From: Bacillota bacterium | Lineage (GTDB): Bacteria > Bacillota > Bacilli > Paenibacillales > NBRC-103111 | DNA length: 5,400 bases | Assembly: GCA_023391955.1 (NCBI GenBank) | Contig: JAEWAA010000147.1 | Coordinates: forward strand, 1-5,400 | Direction of reading: 5' to 3' | In this document: positions 1 to 5,400 of the stretch, in pieces | Layout of the letters: each line of letters starts with the position of its first letter | Position numbering within the stretch: position 1 is the stretch's first letter | Notes under the pieces: generated by a model | Seen by the model: only the letters and a program-made list of their open reading frames with translations | Database searches by the model: none | What the model was told of the DNA's origin: nothing | Program-made: the position numbers and the translations under genes

Positions 1-1201
1 CCCTAAGCCCAACGGAGAACGCCGTCCCATTGGCCTCAAATCGGGAAAGCGCCCCGCCGTGAAAGGTGATGTCCAGCTTGGTGACAAAAGCCAGGAAGGC
101 GAGGCTCAGCGCATACACGAAGCTGAATTGGAACGCTTGCACCAGCTTCTCCCGAAGGCTACCCGGCTGCCCGGCCAGCTTTTTGCCTGACCAGAGCAGC
201 ACAGCCAGTGCAATCACCGGCGCTAGCCGTGCCACAACCGGATATCCGGCCCCGGAGAGCAGCGGGTCCGGGCTGCCCGGAGAGCTGGGGATGCCCGCCC
301 AAGCGCTGGCTGTGGTCTGCCCGCCCCGTGTCACAAGGGCCAGCTCTCCCAGGTTGGCCACTCCCCAGGCATACCCGCCCAGCTGCGGCATCAGCTGTAT
401 TCCTGTCCGCAGCGTCTCTGCCTCCCCTGCTTGGGCCAGCCAAACAACCAGCATCAGCACGGATGCCGCTGCCCAACCCCAGCCTGTGGCCTGCAGTGCA
501 GCCGGCACCGGACGGAAGGTCCCCTGCGCCAACACTCCCCGGTGCCGCCTTCCCCGAATTGCCTGTCCCAGCCAACTGAACAGTGTGCCGAATAGCAGCC
601 CGTGGAGGAAGGCCTCCCCCGGGGAAAAGGAGTAATCCACCGCACCCTTCAGCGAGGTAAAAAGCACCTGCGTGGATACTTGGCGGTGGAACCCGGCGAA
701 GGAAGCTGCCACCAGCAGAAACAAACCATAAATGCCCCCGATGACAAGGGAAACCGGCAAGGTTCCCCGTGTTTTGGAATAACCATGCCAGCGGGCCGCC
801 CCATATCCTCCGGCAGTCAGTGCCACCAAGGGAAACAGGAGAAGGGGCAGCCATTTCAGACTCAGCTCCATGCCGCCGGATACCAGATCCGACAAACCGG
901 AGACGGCAAGCTTGGCCTGTACTAAATGGACATACATGATAAGTTCGGGCATATCGATCAAGTCCATCTGCTCCAGCCAATTTTGAAGCAGCGGTACCTC
1001 CCCCAGTCGGACCAGCAGGGGAAACTGCTCATTCATTTGCCGCGCCAAGGAAACATCCGCCAACAGCACCAACAATAGCATCAAAACCACAGCTATAACC
1101 GCACCCAGCACAGCACCTGTAAGCTGCCGGAGAATACCCGGAGCCTTTTTTTCAAAGTCCGGATGGGACACATCGCCTCGCCTGGAATAGAGTCCGCTCA
1201 A
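1..1201 (-). CDS. Multi-pass membrane protein of unknown function (N-terminal 400 codons; C-terminus beyond the left edge)
   Basis: I do not recognise this protein. The reading frame is open from a TTG at 1201 to the window edge. It begins MSGLYSRRGDVSHPDFEKK, a short charged, probably cytoplasmic tail. Hydrophobic segments follow at about residues 27-48, 115-136, 148-170, 236-256, 321-338 and 357-374, with a weaker one near 197-214. Between the first two lies a polar, probably extracytoplasmic stretch of about 65 residues (49-114). The TTG is chosen because a TAA stands directly before it in frame and AAAGGAAG lies 9 bases upstream. No other start has a comparable site. Competing frames over the same DNA, including one of 273 codons at 159-980 on this strand, give Gly/Ala/Arg-rich sequence without domain character and are shadows. 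The gene diverges from the oxidoreductase gene. Being a gene is fairly sure; function is unknown, with transport, envelope or stress roles all possible. Confidence 0.75.
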   Translation of the reverse strand, partial: MSGLYSRRGDVSHPDFEKKAPGILRQLTGAVLGAVIAVVLMLLLVLLADVSLARQMNEQFPLLVRLGEVPLLQNWLEQMDLIDMPELIMYVHLVQAKLAVSGLSDLVSGGMELSLKWLPLLLFPLVALTAGGYGAARWHGYSKTRGTLPVSLVIGGIYGLFLLVAASFAGFHRQVSTQVLFTSLKGAVDYSFSPGEAFLHGLLFGTLFSWLGQAIRGRRHRGVLAQGTFRPVPAALQATGWGWAAASVLMLVVWLAQAGEAETLRTGIQLMPQLGGYAWGVANLGELALVTRGGQTTASAWAGIPSSPGSPDPLLSGAGYPVVARLAPVIALAVLLWSGKKLAGQPGSLREKLVQAFQFSFVYALSLAFLAFVTKLDITFHGGALSRFEANGTAFSVGLR

Positions 1202-1210
1202 TTAGCAGCA

Positions 1211-1218
1211 CTTCCTTT
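1211..1218 (-). promoter_or_regulatory. Ribosome binding site that fixes a TTG start
   Basis: On the minus strand AAAGGAAG is followed by 9 bases and then TTG at 1201-1199. The last three bases of the spacer are an in-frame TAA, so translation of the membrane protein cannot begin further upstream. This supports the rare start codon. Confidence 0.65.
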
Positions 1219-1308
1219 CGGATGGAGCAAGCCTGCCTTACGGTTCACAGTTTACCTGATTGCCGGCTGATTTGCTACCGCAACGGAAAATTGTGTCTTT
1301 ACCATTCA

Positions 1309-1336
1309 TTGGATAAGGCAGTACACTCTGTATAAC
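1309..1336 (+). promoter_or_regulatory. Possible sigma-A promoter of the four-gene plus-strand cluster
   Basis: TTGGAT (1309-1314) and TATAAC (1331-1336) are separated by 16 bases, and the -10 box ends 32 bases before the ATG at 1369. The -10 box matches consensus at five of six positions; the -35 box is weak. It is the best candidate in the divergent spacer 1202-1368. I see no convincing promoter for the opposite membrane-protein gene and no clear operator palindrome. Confidence 0.35.
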
Positions 1337-1368
1337 AGATCATTCCAGATACGAAAGGAAGCCTTCTT

Positions 1369-2229
1369 ATGAAAATCATCATTACCGGCGCAACCGGTGG
1401 GCTTGGCGGCCATGTCATCCGTCATCTGCTTCAAACCGTCCCGGCCGGTTTTATTGCCGCCGTTGTCCGTCACCCGGAGAAGGCCGCCCCCCTTGCGGAG
1501 CTGGGGGTTGAAATCCGGCAGGGGGATTACGATGATCCTGCGTCCCTTGCGTCGGCGTTCCAGGGCGGAACCAAGCTTTTGTTCATCTCCAGTCCTGCAA
1601 TGGACGATGCCTTGCGGGTGGTCCAGCATGCCCAGGTGGTGAAGGCTGCCCGGGATGCAGGTATCCGGCATATCGCCTACACAAGCTTTGCTTTTGCGGA
1701 GGACAACCCCTTTGCCCTTGTCCACCTGGCTACCGAATATGCCATACGCGCCACGGGGATTCCGTACACTTTTCTCCGTAACGCCGGTTATGTAGAGTTT
1801 TTCGTAAATCCTGCCTCTATCCAGGCCAACCTCCGCTCCGGGCACATCATCACCAATGCCGGTCAAGGCAGAGTAAATGCGGTAAGCCGGTATGACCTGG
1901 CATTAGCGGCGGTAACGGTGCTGACAGGGGAGGGTCACGAAAACAAAACCTACACGCTTGTTTCCGGAGCTCCCTGGAGCTTTGATGAGCTGGCTGGGCT
2001 GCTGACAGAGCTTTCCGGCTCACCGGTGGTGCACCAGGCCGTTTCCTTCGAAGAGGAGATGCGAATGCTCGTTCAGGCCGGGTTGCCTGACGCCGTGGCT
2101 CGGATGACGGCCTATGTCTACAGCACGGTAGCTGACGGCAAAATGGAGCGTGGCGGCGGCGACCTGGCAGCGTTGATCGGCTCCGAAACACCTCTCCGCG
2201 AGTTGGCGAGAAGGGCTATACGGGAATAA
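1369..2229 (+). CDS. NmrA-type NAD(P)-binding oxidoreductase, QorB/YtfG-like (putative NAD(P)H:quinone oxidoreductase type 2)
   Basis: This 286-residue protein has the same length as E. coli QorB (YtfG), an NADPH-dependent quinone reductase of the atypical short-chain dehydrogenase group. The N-terminal Rossmann motif GATGGLG is at residues 7-13. VVRHPEK (32-38) follows the second strand, with Arg34 placed to bind the NADP phosphate. Next come GDYDD (52-56), LLFISSP (70-76), AYTS (103-106) and YTFLRN (133-138), in the order seen in QorB-like proteins. There is no signal peptide or membrane segment, so it is cytoplasmic. AAAGGAAG lies 7 bases before the ATG. It is the first gene of the plus-strand cluster, 37 bases before the esterase gene. 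These enzymes are often paired with an HxlR or MarR regulator; none is visible here. The fold and family are clear. Quinone as substrate is inferred; other NmrA members are redox sensors or act on other carbonyl compounds. Confidence 0.85.
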   Translation: MKIIITGATGGLGGHVIRHLLQTVPAGFIAAVVRHPEKAAPLAELGVEIRQGDYDDPASLASAFQGGTKLLFISSPAMDDALRVVQHAQVVKAARDAGIRHIAYTSFAFAEDNPFALVHLATEYAIRATGIPYTFLRNAGYVEFFVNPASIQANLRSGHIITNAGQGRVNAVSRYDLALAAVTVLTGEGHENKTYTLVSGAPWSFDELAGLLTELSGSPVVHQAVSFEEEMRMLVQAGLPDAVARMTAYVYSTVADGKMERGGGDLAALIGSETPLRELARRAIRE

Positions 2230-2266
2230 AATACAACACCGAATCACAGAAAGGGAGTTATGCCGG

Positions 2267-2950
2267 ATGAGCAGAAAAATCACAATTTTTATAGCGGGGG
2301 ATTCCACCGCGGCCACCAAGCAGCCGGACAAAAAACCGGAAACAGGATGGGGAGAGTGTCTGCCGGATTTTTTTACGGATCAGGTGGAGTTCGATAATAA
2401 AGCCGCCAATGGCCGCAGCTCCAAAAGCTTCATAAACGAAGGCCGTTTGCAGCAGGTGGCCGATGCTATCCGGGAAGGCGATTTTTTCTTCATCCAGTTC
2501 GGACATAATGACGAAAAACCCAGGGAGGATTTGTATACCGAGCCTTCCACTACCTATAAGGACTACTTGAAGCAATACATCGACGTGGCCAAGCAGGCCG
2601 GAGCCCATCCGGTTTTGCTCAACTCCATACATAGAAGAGCCTTTGACGAGGCGGGGCGGATCAAAGACAGCCATGGGAGCTATCCATCTGCCGTGCGGGA
2701 GCTGGCAAATGAGCTTTCGGTGCCGTTTATTGATATGACGGAACGGAGCCGGAGGCTTCTGGAGGAGACGGGAGAGGAACCCTCCCAAGCCTTCTTCCTG
2801 TGGCTGTACCCCGGCGAAAACCCCAATTATCCCGAAGGCGTCCAGGATAACACCCACTTCTCGGAAAATGGCGCGTTGGCGATGGCCCGGCTGGTGGCGG
2901 ACGGCATCAGGGAGCTGCAGCTGCAGCCTTTGGTCCGTTTGATGAAATGA
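2267..2950 (+). CDS. SGNH/GDSL hydrolase, rhamnogalacturonan acetylesterase type (RhgT/YesT-like)
   Basis: This 227-residue protein is close in length to Bacillus RhgT, which removes acetyl groups from rhamnogalacturonan fragments of pectin. All SGNH blocks are present. Block I is AGDST (10-14), with Ser13 the nucleophile. Block II is in NKAANGRSSKSF (44-55), with Gly49 for the oxyanion hole. Block III is GHND (79-82), with Asn81. Block V is DNTH (194-197), with Asp194 and His197 of the catalytic triad. No signal peptide is visible, so it should act inside the cell on imported, shortened oligosaccharides. AAGGGAG lies 9 bases before the ATG; an ATG 7 bases earlier is in another frame and leads to no such protein. 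None of the pectin-lyase, transporter or rhamnose genes that usually accompany this family are in the window, so the true substrate could be another acetylated sugar. Catalytic competence is likely. Confidence 0.88.
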   Translation: MSRKITIFIAGDSTAATKQPDKKPETGWGECLPDFFTDQVEFDNKAANGRSSKSFINEGRLQQVADAIREGDFFFIQFGHNDEKPREDLYTEPSTTYKDYLKQYIDVAKQAGAHPVLLNSIHRRAFDEAGRIKDSHGSYPSAVRELANELSVPFIDMTERSRRLLEETGEEPSQAFFLWLYPGENPNYPEGVQDNTHFSENGALAMARLVADGIRELQLQPLVRLMK

Positions 2951-2987
2951 TTCAATAAGTTACACGAAGGGAAGACCCACCTCGCCC

Positions 2988-3446
2988 ATGAAAATCATCG
3001 TGACCGCAGGAGCTATTATTAAAGATACAGTAGGCAGAATCCTGCTTCAAAGAAGGTCGGATTACGGAAACTGGGGATTGCCCGGCGGTGGTATGGTGCC
3101 TGGCGAAGCAGTTGAGGAGACGATGAAGCGGGAAGTTCTTGAAGAAACGGGGCTGGAGGTTCTCAAGTCCGAATTTTACGCGGTCTATAGCGGAGAGAGA
3201 ATGCAATATACCTACCCGGATGGAAATCAGGTGGTGTTCGTCATGTTTTTGTTCCATGCGGAAGCTAATTTGGATGGAAAGCTGGATCACGATGGGCAAA
3301 CCCTGCTGTTTCAGGATGAAGCCTGCGAATCTCTGCAGCTTCAATTTTTCCATTTAGAGGACATTGAATTGGAGCAAATCAGCTCTGTCCAACGGCCCGT
3401 ATTTGAGGACCTTCGAAAGAATCTCGCAGCCACTTTGAGGACATAA
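2988..3446 (+). CDS. NUDIX hydrolase
   Basis: This 152-residue single-domain protein has a complete Nudix box (G-x5-E-x7-R-E-U-x-E-E-x-G-U) at residues 34-56: Gly34, Glu40, Arg48, Glu49, Glu52, Glu53, Gly55 and Leu56. The glutamates bind the divalent metal, so it should be active. The family cleaves nucleoside diphosphates linked to another group (X). The sequence does not show which substrate is used: oxidised nucleotides, ADP-ribose, nucleotide sugars and coenzymes are all possible. NWGLPGGG (28-35) just before the box is typical of MutT-like and general Nudix proteins. The ATG is the only usable start after the upstream stop; AAGGGAAG ends 13 bases before it, longer than usual, so initiation may be modest. 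The gap to the esterase gene is 37 bases. Base composition is lower in GC than the two genes before it (about 45-50% on sampled lines against about 60%). Confidence 0.92.
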   Translation: MKIIVTAGAIIKDTVGRILLQRRSDYGNWGLPGGGMVPGEAVEETMKREVLEETGLEVLKSEFYAVYSGERMQYTYPDGNQVVFVMFLFHAEANLDGKLDHDGQTLLFQDEACESLQLQFFHLEDIELEQISSVQRPVFEDLRKNLAATLRT

Positions 3447-3458
3447 GAGGAGAAAAAC

Positions 3459-4016
3459 ATGGCTTATCCCTTTGACTGCATTACGGAGTTTATGTTTGTT
3501 GAAACCGCACTTGAACCCGCGGACGTGATTCTGGTCCCTGGCGGAAGCCATCCTCAGCTCATGGAAAGAGCGGCCGACTTGTATCATCAGGGAATGGCCC
3601 CTTATATTTTGCCGTCAGGGGGGCCGACGAAGAATGTTGCGTCTACGGAATGGGAGTTTCTCGGGGAGGTTGGAGTCGGACGTGGCGTTCCACAAGAGGC
3701 CATCCTCAGGGAAGACCAGGCTTCCAATACCTTCGAAAACGCCAGGTTTTCCTGGAAGGTCCTTCAACAACATGGTGTTCTTGCGCAAAAGGTAATCCTG
3801 GTCTGCAAATCCTACCATGCCCGGAGGTCCTTGCTGACCTACCAGACCGAATTCCCGCAGTCAACCACGTTTATGGTATGTCCGGTTGCGGACAAAACAG
3901 GCATAACCAAGGACAACTGGTATCTGGAGGAGCAGTCCATCAAAAAGGTCATGGGGGAGCTGACCAAGGTTGGCCAATATTTTGCACATCACATTCCCAA
4001 TTGGGTCCAAAAATAA
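3459..4016 (+). CDS. DUF218 / YdcF-type protein (ElyC/SanA/YdcF family), soluble form
   Basis: The 185-residue protein is a DUF218 domain almost from end to end. Family motifs are VILVPGGS (23-30) at the first strand, PSGG (52-55), EDQASNTFENARFS (85-98) with the conserved acidic, Asn-Thr and Glu-Asn positions, and KSYHARRS (117-124), which carries the conserved His120 and Arg residues. E. coli SanA and ElyC carry N-terminal membrane segments and act in the envelope; this protein has none, so it resembles cytoplasmic YdcF, which is reported to bind S-adenosylmethionine. The biochemical role is unproven. The ribosome binding site AGAGGAG begins on the last base of the NUDIX stop codon and sits 6 bases before the ATG, so the two genes (12 bases apart) are almost certainly on one transcript. 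It is the last gene of the cluster, directly followed by a hairpin. The reading frame is intact. Confidence 0.88.
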   Translation: MAYPFDCITEFMFVETALEPADVILVPGGSHPQLMERAADLYHQGMAPYILPSGGPTKNVASTEWEFLGEVGVGRGVPQEAILREDQASNTFENARFSWKVLQQHGVLAQKVILVCKSYHARRSLLTYQTEFPQSTTFMVCPVADKTGITKDNWYLEEQSIKKVMGELTKVGQYFAHHIPNWVQK

Positions 4017-4018
4017 AA

Positions 4019-4047
4019 GATCCCGCCGGCTCCAGGCTGGCGGGGTT
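4019..4047. terminator. Bidirectional intrinsic terminator between convergent genes
   Basis: A 12-pair stem (4019-4030 with 4036-4047, including a few G-U pairs) closes a 5-base loop. Leftward it is followed in RNA by a strong U-rich tract, the complement of AAAAATAAAAGA at 4009-4020 that partly overlaps the stem, so it is a good terminator for the GNAT gene, whose stop is at 4052-4054. Rightward the trailing tract (TTGTGTT) is weaker but may still end the plus-strand cluster. It sits in the 35-base gap between two convergent stop codons. Confidence 0.8.
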
Positions 4048-4051
4048 GTGT

Positions 4052-4594
4052 TCAATCTATTGCTTTATAGTACATACAAAAGCCGCTGTTTTCTCCATCA
4101 TAGACATAACCATTGTCTGCATAAAAGGAATTGAGGGTGCTGTTGTCCGCGATGCAGTCAAGGCGCATCCAGGTTTTTGCCGGAAAGTGGATGCCGGAGG
4201 TGCACCAGTTCAGAATCGTCCGGCCCAGCCCGGCGCGGGCATATTTCCGGCGTACCGCCAACCGGTGCAGATACACAGCTCCGTCGCCATCAAAGGCCTT
4301 GTCTCCCCAGAGCTCCCGGTCCCATGGGCTTGGCTTGCTTAGCAGTAGAACCATACCGGCGATTTCACCATCCCGCTTGAACACAAACACATCCCCGCGC
4401 TGAATAGCGTCTGCCGTATGATGGGAGTCCTTGCCTTCAAGCAATCCGGCCCATTGCGTCGACCCGCGGCTTTTCAGCCACTCCGCGATCTCCACCAATA
4501 AAGCCATTACGTCCTCGGTATCCCCGGGTTGGGCGATGGCCACTTCAAACCCGTCGGGAGTGGCGGGCTGCGTTAATCGATAAGGCTGTACCAT
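4052..4594 (-). CDS. GNAT-family N-acetyltransferase
   Basis: This 180-residue single-domain protein would transfer an acetyl group from acetyl-CoA to an unknown amine. The central strand and acetyl-CoA loop (motif A) run about residues 107-131, with LHRLAVRRKYARAGLGR at 109-125. Motif B is seen in LDCIADNSTLNSFYADNGY (145-163), with the family's Asn and Phe-Tyr positions. In the loop the usual Gln/Arg-x-x-Gly-x-Gly reads Ala-Arg-Ala-Gly-Leu-Gly (119-124), so the first conserved residue is replaced while both later glycines are kept. The frame extends 12 codons further upstream to an ATG at 4630, inside the preceding gene, but the start is placed at 4594 because a perfect AAGGAGG lies 6 bases before it. 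It follows the HD-GYP gene by 19 bases on the same strand and ends just before the terminator hairpin. Substrate is unknown; family assignment is firm. Confidence 0.87.
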   Translation of the reverse strand: MVQPYRLTQPATPDGFEVAIAQPGDTEDVMALLVEIAEWLKSRGSTQWAGLLEGKDSHHTADAIQRGDVFVFKRDGEIAGMVLLLSKPSPWDRELWGDKAFDGDGAVYLHRLAVRRKYARAGLGRTILNWCTSGIHFPAKTWMRLDCIADNSTLNSFYADNGYVYDGENSGFCMYYKAID

Positions 4595-4600
4595 GGTTTT

Positions 4601-4607
4601 CCTCCTT
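4601..4607 (-). promoter_or_regulatory. Ribosome binding site that fixes the GNAT start
   Basis: On the minus strand AAGGAGG is followed by 6 bases and ATG at 4594-4592. This consensus site rules against the longer start at 4630, which would overlap the HD-GYP gene by 17 bases. Confidence 0.85.
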
Positions 4608-4613
4608 CGAAGC

Positions 4614-5400
4614 CTATAAGCTTTTGGCAATAATCAGGGTAGGGTTGTCCGCCAGGGATACTTCCTCCCCGGAGGAGAGGTAACGGATGACGGGGCGCTG
4701 CATGTGCTCGGTGATTTTGATGACGATGGCCTCTTGGCCGTCCTGCATCCCGATCTTCGTTCCCGGCGGGTAGGACGGGACGGAATTGACGAAGGCGCGC
4801 ACGATATCCATACGGTAGGCGGTATCGCTTAATGTCATGATGTGCTCCATCGCCATATGCGGAGGCATATTCTCGTCCGAAATCAGCTCTTCATACAGGC
4901 TGCAGATGCCGCAGATCTGGGCATATTCATGGAAGGTGTCTCCCGATAGTCTGCGGGGATAGCCGGTGCCGTCCATTTTTTCCCGGTGCTGAAAAATGAC
5001 GTGAGCCGAAAGCAGGCTGAATTCGCGGATGCTCCGGATCAGATTAAAGCCAACCTCCGGATATTCGGCAGGGTCCTTCACGATGACCGACCCGATATTA
5101 TGCAGCAGGCAGCCAACGGCCACATCCCGCATCATGATTTCATTGTAGCCCAGGTTCCGTGCTACCTGTAAGGCCAGCAGGGCAACATTCACCGCGTGGG
5201 CATAGGGCCGCAGCGGATCGGGCAGGGTTTGCTCGGGAACCGGAAGCAGCACCGGATGATTGCGGATTTCCATCAACAGCCTGCCAACGGCGGCTTGCAG
5301 ATTTTTGATAGGGAAGGAGACGCCTTTTTTGGGGGAGTTAAAAAATTCCTCAACCACTGCCACTACATCCATCCAAGTGGGGAGATCGATCATCTCTTCC
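4614..5400 (-). CDS. Degenerate HD-GYP domain protein (N-terminus beyond the right edge)
   Basis: HD-GYP proteins normally hydrolyse cyclic di-GMP with a two- or three-iron centre. The frame stays open to the edge. The ATG at 5393 has no properly spaced ribosome binding site, and the domain is preceded by only a linker, so the protein probably continues upstream. Residues are numbered from that Met. The domain starts at AHAVNVALLAL (65-75, His66), then LLHNIGS (96-102), AHVIFQHREKMDGTGYP (130-146) and the usual C-terminal extension starting YPPGTKIG. The GYP motif is intact. However, the HD pair is His98-Asn99, the following Lys is Ser102, the usual HHE is His136-Arg137-Glu138, the HP motif after the HD helix reads Tyr111-Pro112, and the late Asp of the DVYDAL-type motif is Ser165. 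Several metal ligands are therefore missing, and phosphodiesterase activity is unlikely. It may bind nucleotide or a partner protein. The frame is undisturbed, so this is not a decayed pseudogene. Confidence 0.85.
   Translation of the reverse strand, partial: EEMIDLPTWMDVVAVVEEFFNSPKKGVSFPIKNLQAAVGRLLMEIRNHPVLLPVPEQTLPDPLRPYAHAVNVALLALQVARNLGYNEIMMRDVAVGCLLHNIGSVIVKDPAEYPEVGFNLIRSIREFSLLSAHVIFQHREKMDGTGYPRRLSGDTFHEYAQICGICSLYEELISDENMPPHMAMEHIMTLSDTAYRMDIVRAFVNSVPSYPPGTKIGMQDGQEAIVIKITEHMQRPVIRYLSSGEEVSLADNPTLIIAKSL

Noticed and set aside
66..635. A 189-codon plus-strand frame opposite the membrane-protein gene
   Set aside because: Low-complexity Pro/Ser/Ala composition and no good ribosome binding site; antisense shadow of a GC-rich gene.
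159..980. A 273-codon minus-strand frame beginning MAGADGLDRYARTYH
   Set aside because: Gly/Ala/Arg-rich sequence without domain character, lying in another frame over the hydrophobic membrane-protein frame that has a proper ribosome binding site.
1202..1368. Search for an operator, riboswitch or small RNA in the divergent spacer
   Set aside because: No convincing palindrome, conserved aptamer-like pattern or terminator hairpin seen; only a weak promoter candidate was kept.
1306..1866. A 186-codon minus-strand frame opposite the oxidoreductase gene
   Set aside because: Antisense to a well-recognised coding sequence, without recognisable motifs.
2258..2857. A 199-codon minus-strand frame opposite the SGNH hydrolase gene
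   Set aside because: The sense frame carries all four SGNH blocks; the antisense frame resembles nothing and is a codon-bias shadow.
2909..2928. Short GCTGCA repeat near the end of the SGNH gene
   Set aside because: Only two to three units, explained by the coded Leu-Gln-Leu-Gln; not a repeat element.
2988..3012. The NUDIX gene begins with nearly the same bases as the oxidoreductase gene at 1369 (ATGAAAATCATC then a similar stretch)
   Set aside because: Similarity stops after about 20 bases and encodes a common MKII start of a first beta strand; chance is sufficient.
3650..4342. A 230-codon plus-strand frame running through the end of the DUF218 gene, the terminator and the GNAT gene
   Set aside because: It crosses a terminator hairpin and two real genes in the wrong frame or strand and shows no domain.

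Overview
The window reads as chromosomal DNA of a Gram-positive, fairly GC-rich Bacillota bacterium. Strong AGGAGG-type ribosome binding sites, a TTG start and the styles of the protein families fit Paenibacillus or a close relative. This placement is inferred from general character and not from any marker gene.

Left part (1-1201, minus strand): the first 400 codons of a multi-pass membrane protein that I do not recognise. It starts at a TTG and runs off the left edge. A 167-base spacer (1202-1368) separates it from a divergent gene and holds the likely promoters.

Middle part (1369-4016, plus strand): four tightly spaced genes (gaps of 37, 37 and 12 bases) that look like one transcription unit. 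They encode a QorB/YtfG-like NAD(P)-binding oxidoreductase of the NmrA type, a cytoplasmic SGNH hydrolase of the rhamnogalacturonan acetylesterase type, a NUDIX hydrolase with a perfect Nudix box, and a soluble DUF218 (YdcF-type) protein. They share no obvious pathway. All four look like small soluble enzymes, so a housekeeping or accessory role is more likely than a dedicated system.

Right part (4052-5400, minus strand): an HD-GYP domain protein whose N-terminus lies beyond the right edge, followed 19 bases downstream by a GNAT acetyltransferase. The two are probably co-transcribed leftward and converge on the plus-strand cluster at a strong hairpin (4019-4047) that can terminate both. The HD-GYP protein keeps its GYP motif and C-terminal extension but has lost several metal ligands, including the Asp of the HD pair. 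It is therefore probably a pseudo-phosphodiesterase. This is the most interesting feature of the window. I found no mobile element, CRISPR array, RNA gene or defence system.
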